From Sabellastarte sp. h YS-2021 (Eukaryota > Annelida > Polychaeta > Sabellida > Sabellidae): a DNA stretch of 64,000 nt. The stretch's first letter is position 1. Every line of letters starts with the position of its first letter. The stretch is taken from positions 60,811,028 through 60,875,027 of the forward strand of contig OZ024936.1 in assembly GCA_964017235.1 (NCBI GenBank), written 5' to 3'. Made by a program: the position numbers and the translations under genes. The notes under the pieces were generated by a model. It saw only the letters and a list, made by a program, of their open reading frames with translations, ran no database searches and was not told the DNA's origin. Of this stretch, positions 22,395 to 31,109 are shown piece by piece.

Positions 22395-24072
22395 ACTAGA
22401 GGATCACTTCTCCCGAAAAGGAGAAATAATGGCAGCTTAATCATGTAAGAAAGTTCTGCTTATAGCTCAACAAAGGCAGAATAAAGGAAAAGTGGTTCTT
22501 GGGCAGGGTAGTTATCTTGGATACAGTGTGTTTCAAAAATTTTAATAAAATTGCTCTATCTTGCACGGTTAAGGAGACAGAGGCAATTTGGTGTTTTGCA
22601 CTTTTTGTCACAAATTTGAAAACTGACCCCCATTTTTGGGAAGGGTAATGTTTTGGGGGAAATTGAGTAGAGTAGTTTGCTTACATACCCAAAGAAATGG
22701 CCGCCATTTTTGGCGAGTGAAATATTCATTGAAACTTGGAAAGGCTAGTCTTCACAGATACCGTGTGGGTCAAAAAGTTTGCCAAATTCACTCTATCTGG
22801 CATGGTTTTCAAGATACAATAATTTTTGTGTTTTGAATTTTTGAAATTCAAAACGGTCGCCATTTTTTGGCAAGTGAAATATTGGTTGAATCTTGGAAAG
22901 GCTAGTCTATACATTACCTATGGGTCAGAAATTTTGCCGAAATCGCTCTATCTGGCACAGTTTTCGAGATACAAGCATTTTCAATTTGTGATTTTTGTGA
23001 AAAATGCAAAAATTCAAAAATGCAAAAATTCAAAATATCCAAAGTTCGTTGAAACTTGGAAAGGCTAGTCTTCACAGATACCCTGTGGATGAAAAATTGT
23101 ACCGAAATCTGGCAAGGTTTTCGAGACAAGCATTTTTTTGTTTTGTGATCTTTGAGAAAAATTTGAAAATTCAAAATGGCCCCCACTTATGGCAGGAAAT
23201 TTTTTTTGGGGAAAAATGGGTCAGAAGAAATACCCTGGGGGTCAAAAATTTTATCGAAATCACTCTATTTAGCACGGTTTTCGAGATACAAGGATTTTTG
23301 TGTTTTGTGATTTTTGAAAAAAATTCAAAATGGCTGCCATTTTGCAAGTGAAATATTTGTTGAAACTTGGAAAGGCTAGTCTTCACAGATACCCTGTAGG
23401 TGAAAAATTTTGCCGAAATCCCACTAGTAAATTTTTATTTTATGAAGAAAATGGTTTAGAAAAGTACTTGTATATTAGTATTGTTCTATATGTGTACCTT
23501 ATGAGCTTATATTTCCAATTTTGTTTTGCATTTTTTGTCAAAAATTTAAAAATTGAATATGACCCCCATTTTTTGGGGAGGAGAAAATTTTTGGAAATTG
23601 TTGAGAGTAGATCGCTTAGGTACCCTGTGGGTCGAAAAATTTCGACGAAATCGCTCCATCTCACACGGTTAAGGAGACACAAGCAGTTTTGTGTTTTACT
23701 TGTTAAGAAAATTGTTAATGCTTAATTAAACACCAATAACTCAGTCATTTCTTAACCTATCTCTGCCAAAATTTAATGTCGCCCAGATGTTTATATGAGG
23801 AAGGTATTTGCTAAATTTCAGGTGGATAGATAAAATGCTTCACAAGTTATCATCCGGACAAGGATGCCCTTCCAAAAACGCATGTTTGGTCATGTGACCT
23901 CTCTGATTGGTTAAAATGTCATCGCAGCATATTCAGAAATATTTCCCAGAGCTACTGCATACACCTGCCAAATATGAAAAGAATCTGCCTTTCGACTGCC
24001 AAGCTATTGCGAAAAGAAAATGCGGATCCTGTGCAGTCACTTCTCCCATACACAAACAAGCGGGACGCTTAA
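22395..24072 (+). mobile_element. Family-2 Helitron-like element, copy D
   Basis: It begins 'aactagaggatc' and 'cccgaaaagga' like copy B but lacks the full 5' motif. The core is seven or eight drifting 165-bp-type monomers (22520-23720). The tail (23720-24050) matches copy B, and the end is a shortened AAGCGGGACGCTT. It ends 275 bp from the donor side of 14-3-3 exon 2. Confidence 0.65.
22520..23720. repeat. ~165-bp-type satellite, 7-8 drifting copies
   Basis: Units carry 'ttggaaaggctagtcttcac', 'agataccctgtgggtcaaaa', 'gccgaaatcgctctatctgg' and 'ttttcgagatacaagcattt'. They vary in length by several tens of bases, so the array is older than the one at 7127. The ORFs here are repeat-derived. 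Confidence 0.85.
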
Positions 24073-24102
24073 ATATGCTATGACGCCAAGCTGTCTAGAT
24101 AA

Positions 24103-24124
24103 GGGGGGGGGGGGGGGGGGGGGG
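24103..24124. repeat. G22 homopolymer
   Basis: Twenty-two consecutive G lie in intron 2, 223 nt beyond the exon 2 donor. On the transcript strand it is a C run. Confidence 0.95.
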
Positions 24125-24346
24125 AGTATGATGTACCACCTGGCGAATGCACAGTTGAAACAAAGGACAAATTTTTCTTTTGTTTGGTCGGCCGGTCTAT
24201 GCCGAACGGATAAGCAATTGACCATTGAATAGAATGTATTAATGCAATAAAATGTTGCACCGGCTCAAAAGTGGCATATGTTTTTGTGCATAAGTTTGAC
24301 AAATACTTATATCTAGAGAATAGAGCCTTCCTGTGTGGAAACTTAC

Positions 24347-24590
24347 GTGATATCGGGTCTGACTCATCATGGTCACTGCTTTTTTCATCCTGTTTAACTT
24401 CTGCTAGATATCTGTAATAGTCCCCTTTCATCTTGAGATAAAACACCTTACTCTCATCCTTGGTAGATGGGGATTCCTTAAGTGGCTTGGAATCCTTGGG
24501 AGCTGGTTTGGAATCCATGGGTGCTGGTTTGGAATCCTTTTTTTTTGTGCTTTCCTCGTCACTCTCAAGTAAATAAGTGTCCAACAATTT
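24347..24590 (-). CDS. 14-3-3: 14-3-3 protein, coding exon 2 (residues 104-184) with expanded loop
   Basis: The acceptor ends CTGTCGACAG (24600-24591), preceded by a long T run, and the exon opens in phase 0 with KLLDTYLL, which continues helix D. Residues 149-168 are the canonical ESKVFYLKMKGDYYRYLAEV; R163 and Y164 match the phosphate-binding R127 and Y128 of zeta. The exon ends after one base of an Arg codon at a GTAAGT donor (24346-24341), and that base fits the phase of both exon-3 versions. Between KLLDTYLL and ESKVF, where most 14-3-3 proteins have a short loop (IPNASQ-like), there is a lysine-, serine- and proline-rich insertion of about 37 residues (112-148). Residues 169-184, KQDEKSSDHDESDPIS, form a second acidic loop before the next helix. 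Conserved groove residues suggest a working protein. Confidence 0.96.
24477..24536 (-). repeat. 21-bp coding minisatellite in 14-3-3 exon 2
   Basis: On the coding strand, two 21-nt units and a third 18-nt variant are in frame and encode DSKPAPM, DSKPAPK and DSKPLK. They make up the middle of the loop insertion. The DNA units are very similar (each starts gattccaa), so the loop looks as if it grew by in-frame tandem duplication. Confidence 0.9.
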
Positions 24591-24627
24591 CTGTCGACAG
24601 AAAAAAAAAAATTTAAAAAGCAACTGG

Positions 24628-25552
24628 AAAAATAGCAGAGATGCCCATACCCCACAGCCTGGGGAAATAGTGTTCAACAACATGAGATATAGAAGTAGTG
24701 AAACAGTACAAAGATCGGGATATTAAGGTCAAAATGATGTTTAAGTAGAGAAACTAATCTCTAAGAGAAGGAATATATAAAGATAAAGTATTAAAACAAG
24801 ACAATTCAATAGAAAGATGACAGCATTAATCAGTAAACTAAAAATTATGATGCACACCTACAACCCCTACCAATGCCCCTACCAACTATCAACTTCCTAC
24901 ACTTTACGGATTCTGAGATATAGCCCAAACAAGATTTCATAGGTCAATGTCACTACGGCAAGGTCAAATCAAGGTCACACCATGACGTTGCACACCTACA
25001 ACTAGTGGTGGGATCGGCAGCTTAAATGGCAGATCGAGTATCACTTGTTAGTAGCGAGTTGAACTCGAGTTAAACTCGAGTAATTTTCGGGATAAAGTAT
25101 TTCGTTTGTTAGCCATTAATATGGCGAAAATATTTTACATGACCGTACATGAGGCAAAATTTGGACCTGGAAATGGGGTTTCGCGATATAATTTAAATTA
25201 AATCTTCATTGATTTAAGCCAGAATAAAGTAAAAATGCAATATATTTTTGAAAATTTCAGATATTTCTATTGTTTTGGTTAAGTGTCAGCCTTAGATGGT
25301 GAAAATATTGACGTTTTTAAAAACTCGAGTTTCAATAGCGCAGATCGATGTGTCCCCCAATTATCGCCCATCGAGTTGCAACTCGAGTTTCCGTCAACTC
25401 GTCCCAGCACTACCTACAACCCCCTACCAATGTCTCTGCCAAGTATCAACTTTCTTACGGTTTCTGAGATACAGCCCGGGCAAACTTTTGCCCACTCATC
25501 CGGACGCCATGGGTGAAAACAATACCCCCAGCCCTTAAGGGGTGTGGAGTAA
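24628..25552 (+). mobile_element. Family-4 Helitron-like element, copy 2, interrupted by a MITE
   Basis: The 5' motif TACCCCACAGCC is at 24648-24659. The leading 220 bp match copy 1. About one and a half 190-bp monomers follow, split by the MITE at 25003. The 3' end reads 'ggtgaaaacaatacccccag', CCCTTAAGGGG and GTGTGGAGTA. Its left edge lies about 40-60 bp from the acceptor of 14-3-3 exon 2. Confidence 0.7.
25003..25412. mobile_element. hAT-type MITE, perfect TSD CCTACAAC
   Basis: The 410-bp element starts TAGTGGTGGGATCGG and ends CGTCCCAGCACTA. Identical 8-bp copies CCTACAAC lie at 24995-25002 and 25413-25420. It is inserted in a family-4 monomer. Internal CTCGAGT words link it to the MITE at 287. 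Confidence 0.92.
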
Positions 25553-25689
25553 AAACTTACTCGGATTTCATAAAATATTATGATACGGATATTTTACACA
25601 AACAAACTAAGTATTTTTATAAAATATTAAGCAACTTCATTCAGAACTAGAGATTGCGTCTCGACGCAGTGTATTCCCAGACGGGACAT

Positions 25690-26460
25690 ACAGAATATTA
25701 TGTCAATGTGACCTCACCAAAAGATTCGTCTTCACATTCAAAACATCTTCGACCAATAATAAGGAAGATATAGACCATTAGAGGTATCGAGGACCACATT
25801 CGACCTTGAAGGAGGGATCTAAGGTCAAATCTGAGCCCACCAAAAGATTTGGGGCACATCATTTCCTATAAGCTGTCTTCACATCCAAAACCTCTACGAC
25901 CAATAACAAGGAAGATATAGGCCATTATAGGTACAAAGTAGGGCTGGGACGGGTGCTGAAAAACGGCATCGAGTACTCGCCCTCTCACAATCGGCACGAA
26001 TTAGAGTAACCGCGACATTTAGTACCTACCATTTGAAGTCTTCTGTAAACAAATAGTCGGTTCCGGAAACGAAACTTTGGAAGAAAAACGTCTTCTATTT
26101 GACCAGATATTATAGAATATGGAGTAAATTATACGTTTTCAAGCGAAAATAACAACTTGACAGAAATGATGAAATGTAGCATATTCTACACCAGCGTTTT
26201 ATTACGTGGGCAATAATAAAATACCTCGCGAGTAACCGAGTATTTAAAATGGACTCGAGTACTAGGAAAGATCGTCTCGTCTATCGAGGCTCGAGTACTC
26301 GTTCGCAGCCCTAGTACAAAGAACCACATTTGACCTTGAAGGAAGGGTCCAAGGTCAAATCTGAAACCAGCAAAAGATTGGGGCATACGATTTCCTATAA
26401 GTTGTCTTCACATCCAAAACCTCTATGACCAATAATAAGCGAGATACAGGCTCCTTTAAG
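25690..26460. repeat. Degenerate ~170-bp-type monomers interrupted by a MITE
   Basis: Units read 'gaccaataataaggaagata', 'accttgaaggagggatcta' and 'ccaaaagattcgtcttcac', on both sides of the MITE at 25939-26313. These are older relatives of the 13360 array. Confidence 0.8.
25939..26313. mobile_element. hAT-type MITE, perfect TSD GTACAAAG
   Basis: The 375-bp element starts TAGGGCTGGGACGGGT and ends TTCGCAGCCCTA. Identical duplications GTACAAAG lie at 25931-25938 and 26314-26321. GAGTACTCG palindromic words lie near each end. It is non-coding. Confidence 0.92.
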
Positions 26461-26609
26461 TTTGGTCACCCCAGATTTTCACATCCGCTACCATAGCAAC
26501 CAACCAAATTTAACAAACTGGACCAAATGTTAGCCGGGCAAGTTTTCATAGCAGGGAACATATCTTGAAACCTTGGTAAGGATAGGTGCAACAGGTTTCC
26601 AGTTATAAA

Positions 26610-27487
26610 TAGGGGTGGGACGAGTACAAAAAATTCGGGTCGATTACTTGCAGATAAAAACTCAACTCGACATCGAGCCCTCGCGACATTTAGTATCCAC
26701 TAGGGATGGGTCGGTAGGTCCGGTATCTCGGTATCGAGAGCATTTTAGTGAAATACCGTGACGAGATTTTAAAACCGCCACTTCGCTAGCCAACACATAG
26801 AATATGGAAGGAAAAGGTAAAATATCAAACATACTCCAAATCTAAAGAAATTATAAGCTTTTATCCCATATTTTCGTCCATTTGCAGACTTTTATAAGCG
26901 AAACATTGAGCAGAACTGCCATGTTTTGGTTACGACACTTTATAACCTCAATTTCGTTTGTCAACTCGTATAAATGAAGGAAAACTTAAAATATTGGACA
27001 GAAATAAAAAATATGAAGATATTATACATTTTTAATTGCATAGTTTGTGCATTTATGAGCTTTTATTGCGACATCGAGGAAACGTCCATGTTTGTTTGGG
27101 GTGTACTAAAACGCGGAGTCCCAAATTCGGTACGGTTTTGCATTGGCGGCCTCCCGATGTACATATTTTTCATACCGACCCATCCCTAGGATCCACCATA
27201 ACAGGAAACAGCATCCAATATGGCGGCTCCCGTAAACGAAAAAAATATAAAGATAAAAGCTTTGAATCGCTTGAATTAGCTATTGTCAGCACATAATATC
27301 AATAATTTTATGTTACAAATGGTGGATTATGCGATTTAATGAAAGTAAGGTATGGTATTTTTGTTTTATTAACTAAAGGTTCTATAGGTTGTTATATATA
27401 CATGAGCACTCGACCCTAAGAAATGGGGTCGAATTTTCATGAAATTCGCCTCGCTCGGTGAGTGTCGACTGCTCGGTCGCTCCCCTA
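26610..27487. mobile_element. Outer hAT-type MITE carrying a nested MITE
   Basis: The ends TAGGGGTGGGACGAG and CGCTCCCCTA form a short inverted repeat, but the flanking 8-mers do not match well. Its interior is split at 26693-27196 by another MITE. It may have lost or rearranged one flank. Confidence 0.6.
26701..27188. mobile_element. hAT-type MITE, nested, TSD GTATCCAC/GGATCCAC
   Basis: It has a perfect 16-bp terminal inverted repeat TAGGGATGGGTCGGTA. The 8-bp copies at 26693-26700 and 27189-27196 differ at one base. It is the full-length relative of the truncated element at 2346, in the opposite orientation. The ORFs inside are not coding. Confidence 0.9.
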
Positions 27488-27489
27488 CT

Positions 27490-27960
27490 ATAAGTGACTT
27501 ACTCAATGGTGAACTGTCAAAGTAGCTATTACTCGGTTAGCTTTGGACCTACAGCTCTGAAAAATTGAAAATTTGCCATGACACTGTGCATCAGTTATGA
27601 AGAAAAACATCATTTACTCATTTAGTCGCTCTATCTCACTCCGTTTCCAAGATAAACTGGTTTTTTCCATTTAACGCAGAAATTCAAGATGGCCGCCAAA
27701 AGTGGCAGGAAAACGATTTTTGTAAAAATTCGCCAGTAGACTCCGCAGATACTCTGAGTCAAAAATTTTGTCAAAATCTCTCTCTCTCGCTCAGTTTCTG
27801 AGATAAATGCGTTTTTGCGTTTAACGTAGAAATTCAAGATGGCTGCCAAAAGTGACAGGAAAACAATTTTTGCGAAAAGTCGCCATTAAGGTCTGCAGAT
27901 ACCCTGTGGGTCAAAAATTTTTTGACCCACAGGGTATCTGCAGAACTTACTGGCGACTTG
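27490..27960. repeat. Family-1 and ~165-bp-type monomers with a head-to-head palindrome
   Basis: One family-1 monomer (27490-27610) is followed by two or three 165-bp-type monomers containing 'aattcaagatggccgccaaa'. At 27892-27944 there is a perfect 53-bp palindrome built from 'gataccctgtgggtcaaaaa'. Imperfect pairing extends its arms to 27877-27959. Confidence 0.85.
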
Positions 27961-28255
27961 TTGACATATCTCCACTTGTGATTGGCTAATTTTATGATTA
28001 CCTTGACAACAGTGGGAAAACCCCAAGGTGTTTACATTTACGTCAGATTTATTGCATTCACGGCTAGTTTTGTCATTTGAACTGATGAATATTTCATATT
28101 TTTACAAAATATTAATACAGCTGGCGTTTTATTGTGACCAAAAGGCTACAAAGAAATGAATTTAGCAAACGTCGGTTATACTTAAATTTTACCGGTCGAT
28201 CAGCAGTGAGCCTGCAAGCGATAAAACCGAAGTTTGCAAACATCGTCCCAGCACT
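27961..28255. mobile_element. Right end of a hAT-type MITE
   Basis: The sequence ends CATCGTCCCAGCACTA at 28255, the terminus shared by other MITEs in this window (reverse complement TAGTGCTGGGACGATG). No left terminus was found before the palindrome, so the copy looks truncated. Confidence 0.5.
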
Positions 28256-28765
28256 ATTTAAACATATTAGCACTTAATGCCACTTATCTTTTTTTGTAGT
28301 GTAACACATGTGCTAAAACCACCTGTTCAGCTTGTTTCAGTATCAATATTGCTGATTCTTTTCAGTTTTAAGGCAGGCGACGAATATGGGTAGGCGACGA
28401 ACTTGGGTAGCTGAGCAGTAGTACCATCACTTTCATTGGGATCAAGAAGACGAAAAATTTGTTACAAGATGATCAATTATATCTATTAAACAAAATTTGT
28501 ACACAGATATTATATTAGTTGTATCATAATAAACCAGATGGTTTATTTCTATATTGAGGTAATATTTAATGTTTATTTCAGAAAATATAAAAATATTTGG
28601 AACACACTGCACAAGTATTTTTGCAAATTCAAATGAAGATTCCTATGAGCGGTGAAGCTGTCAACAGTGTTCGAAACTGCGCGGGTCCGGTGGCCAGGAA
28701 CTACCAAGTTTTGTTCCAGGCCATCTCTTTTCGCAAATGCGTAGCCCGGCTGGCCATTTAATGCT

Positions 28766-29025
28766 TTGGTTCCTGATTAAATGCGAAGAAAAATATTGTA
28801 CGACAACCAGTCGAAATAATCAAAACGTTTTAAAATCAAGAGAACTTTGCAGAATTTCTGCTTCCCGATGACAACGTTTTGAATGCAAATTCACTCTGGT
28901 TCCTGATTAAACGCGAAGAAAAATATTGTACAACAACCAGTCGAAATACTCGAAACGTTTTATAATCGAGAGAACTTCACTGGATTTCTGCTTTCTGATG
29001 GTAACGTTTTGAATGCACACACACT
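28766..29025. repeat. Tandem duplication of a 130-bp unit
   Basis: Two adjacent copies begin 'tggttcctgattaaa' at 28767 and 28897 and share 'cgaagaaaaatattgta', 'caaccagtcgaaata' and 'aacgttttgaatgca'. The copies remain close in sequence, so the duplication is fairly recent. There is no ORF. Confidence 0.9.
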
Positions 29026-29696
29026 GGTACGTGGGATATCTTCGTTTTTAAAGATTTGGAAATAAGATTTTTATCAATATGTAGCCTTTGAAAGCGAAGT
29101 CAAGAGATGTGTGATTTTGTTCTTCGTTTTTTTGTAGGAGTTGGGCAATATAACAATGTTTAATTTTTGATCAGTAGTGGTACTAGTACTGACTTTATGT
29201 ACTGAGTACATGTACTCTACAGTACTGTAATGTTGAAAAAAAAATGTATTGCAGACATTGTCGTTCTGTCTATGGCCCACTTGCTTTAAAAATAAGGCAC
29301 AAAGCTAGCTCAAAATTTTCAGGGCATAAATTTGATAAATACATTGCATGGTCCTTTAGTCCAGGGCAGTGATAATTGCTTTGACTTTTTTCAAAAAAAA
29401 ATTTGGCAAAACTATTTTCCTATTTTTATTTTATTTCATTTCCTATCTGATTTCTAAACCACTTGATGATTGGTTAAAAATGGATCTTACCCGTATTACA
29501 GAAAATAAACAGATTTAAATTTAATTTTATTGGGCTATTTAAATTTCATATGGGCCATCAAAAATGAAAAGTTAATGGCCCTGCTGGCCATCTGGTTTCG
29601 TAAGGTAGTTCATACACTGGCCGTCAATGCTGTACAATCGACTTAATGAACATATCGACATAACGATCATCTACCTATATATTCAATATGACATAC

Positions 29697-30005
29697 CAGC
29701 ACATCTAGGCAGATACTCCTCAATTCGGTCTCAATTTTCTTCTTGTATTCTAAGGCTACAGCATACTTGCTGTTGGTTGGATCCGTCTTCTCAGCAATAC
29801 TGGAAATCACCCTCCATGATGATCGCCTTGCGCCTACTACATTCTTGTAGGCCACAGACAAGAGGTTCCTCTCCTCATTACCAAGTTCGGTGCCCTTTCC
29901 ACCCAACATAACCACCCTTTTCATGGCGTCAGACATGTCATCATACCTCTCAGCTTGCTCGGCAAGCTTAGCTTTATCAACCATCATACTCTTCTCGTCA
30001 GCCAT
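29697..30005 (-). CDS. 14-3-3: 14-3-3 protein, coding exon 1 (residues 1-103)
   Basis: This exon encodes the N-terminal half of a 14-3-3 phosphoserine/phosphothreonine-binding adaptor, which is a cytosolic dimer. The start is the ATG at 30005-30003 in the context ATCATGG. Residues 11-23 hold the dimer-helix motif [13 protein letters not shown], and residues 51-66 read [16 protein letters not shown], the family signature. K54, R61 and R65 correspond to the phosphopeptide-binding K49, R56 and R60 of human zeta, and S63 corresponds to the regulatory S58. The exon ends after DVL in phase 0 at a GTATGT donor (29696-29691). Compared with human zeta it has a few extra residues near the N-terminus and a GGKG stretch. 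The signature is closer to zeta than to epsilon. Identity as 14-3-3 is certain; the exact orthology group is inferred. Confidence 0.97.
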
Positions 30006-30110
30006 GATGAATACTTGCTAGGAAATACTGTGAATTTGCGTTTTCTTTGCTAAAATACAAATAAACAGAGAGAGGCAACAGAAAATGGCGGCGACAAGAA
30101 CCACTTCACC
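30006..30110 (-). promoter_or_regulatory. 14-3-3 5' UTR and likely core promoter with YY1-type motif
   Basis: Upstream of the start codon the transcript strand has a possible 3' splice site, TTTGTATTTTAG, ending at 30050, which would make the nearest 44 nt a separate UTR exon. Further up, around 30083-30096, the plus strand reads AAAATGGCGGCGAC. That is a YY1-type core motif common at housekeeping start sites, here within the only CpG-containing stretch nearby. Transcription start and UTR splicing are inferred. Confidence 0.45.
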
Positions 30111-30700
30111 TACGAGCTCCAAAAAATATTCCGACAGGAAAAAAATAGTTCCTAATGTTTTGGCGATATTCAACAAATATTCTCACACAATAAAAACATA
30201 TATCCTTAATTTCAACAAATAACCGAATAATAAACTATGCGATGACAACAAGAAGTTCAGACTTATAAGCGACAATATTCCTCTCAGGGGTTTTAAAAAA
30301 CTAGATGAGGGAGGCCCGTCTCATATCAGACTGGTTTACCTAAAATATCTGATTATCGAAAAAATAATTTTAAGGTTCACCAAAACTAATCATCAAACTA
30401 GATTCAAGAGACATAGAACTTGTGCTTTATGTTGTGTAACATTGTGACCTTTATAAAGTATATGGAATTCTTAGCAATAAGGAATTGTAGGATTGGTAAT
30501 AATTATGAGAAGTACAGAAAATTTTATTTGGTTGAACTTCAAAACATAATAATATAGTAAATAAACATAATAGATACAGAATGCAGAATCATTACCTGAG
30601 TGTTTGCAAACCATAGTCCAGAGATCTAGAACCAGATAATGGAGTAAACCCTACAGACATAGTGGAGGTGGACGGTCCCCAGTCAAAACAACTTTGCACT
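30110..30700. other. Upstream flank of the 14-3-3 gene
   Basis: AT-rich sequence with no recognised repeat. On the plus strand, ATG at about 30085 opens a 45-codon ORF away from 14-3-3, which is more likely the YY1-type motif than a gene. Confidence 0.4.
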
Positions 30701-30707
30701 TTCAAAT

Positions 30708-30910
30708 TATTTATTTGGGGTTTTAATGTCACTTTCAACACTGTATAGGTCCTATCAGGACCAGTGGTTTTATGGGTAGAGAAAACCAGTTCATACAGTT
30801 ATACATGGTTCTGTACCATAAACTACCGACCATTGGTAAGCAACCACCAAGTTTGCCCCATAGGGTCTGGGGTTTGAGTGGCAGATCTCAGGGTTGGCAA
30901 ACGGGTGTGC
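30708..30910 (-). mobile_element. Degenerate tRNA-derived SINE
   Basis: The sequence 'tttatttggggttttaatgt', 'cactttcaacactgtatagg', 'ggttctgtaccataaactac' and 'gggtctggggtttgagtggc' matches the better copies at 42199, 53055 and 35514. It is read on the minus strand, with the tRNA-like head to the right. The box B is decayed. Confidence 0.75.
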
Positions 30911-31109
30911 AACTGTAGCCCTTGCAATTTCAAATTTGACACATAATAATGAAAAGCAAGGAAATACCAAAAGGAATTTGTTGTCAGAAGGTAATAAAAA
31001 TGTTCCACAGGCTGGTTTGCTAGACAAAATTATGAAACCAACAAATTATGTGACTTTAAGGTGGCCATAACTTGATAAAAATGGAACATTTAAGGTCACC
31101 ATGAAGTTG

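Larger units (their letters stand above)
3573..24346 (-). other. 14-3-3 intron 2 (20.8 kb, packed with mobile elements)
   Basis: The donor GTAAGT at 24346 and the acceptor CAG at 3573 define a 20.8-kb intron. Almost all of it is satellite-bearing Helitron-like elements, MITEs, a fold-back element and a DIRS-type fossil. Searching by eye for another copy of the [14 protein letters not shown] exon found none, so only two alternatives are visible. Confidence 0.8.
24591..29696 (-). other. 14-3-3 intron 1 (5.1 kb)
   Basis: This GT-AG intron lies between exon 1 and exon 2. It contains, from right to left, unique AT-rich DNA, a 130-bp tandem duplication, a hAT-type element end, satellite monomers with a head-to-head palindrome, nested hAT MITEs, and a family-4 Helitron-like element that reaches to within about 60 bp of the exon 2 acceptor. 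I see no further exon in it. Confidence 0.85.

Noticed and set aside
3573-24346. Further alternative copies of 14-3-3 exon 3 or exon 2
   Set aside because: I looked for [14 protein letters not shown]-like or KMKGDYYRYL-like coding on the minus strand and saw none beyond the exons listed.
30084-30221. 45-codon plus-strand ORF starting MAATRTTSPTSS
   Set aside because: It has no family resemblance, and the ATGGCGGC is a common core-promoter motif. It is kept only as a note on possible divergent transcription.
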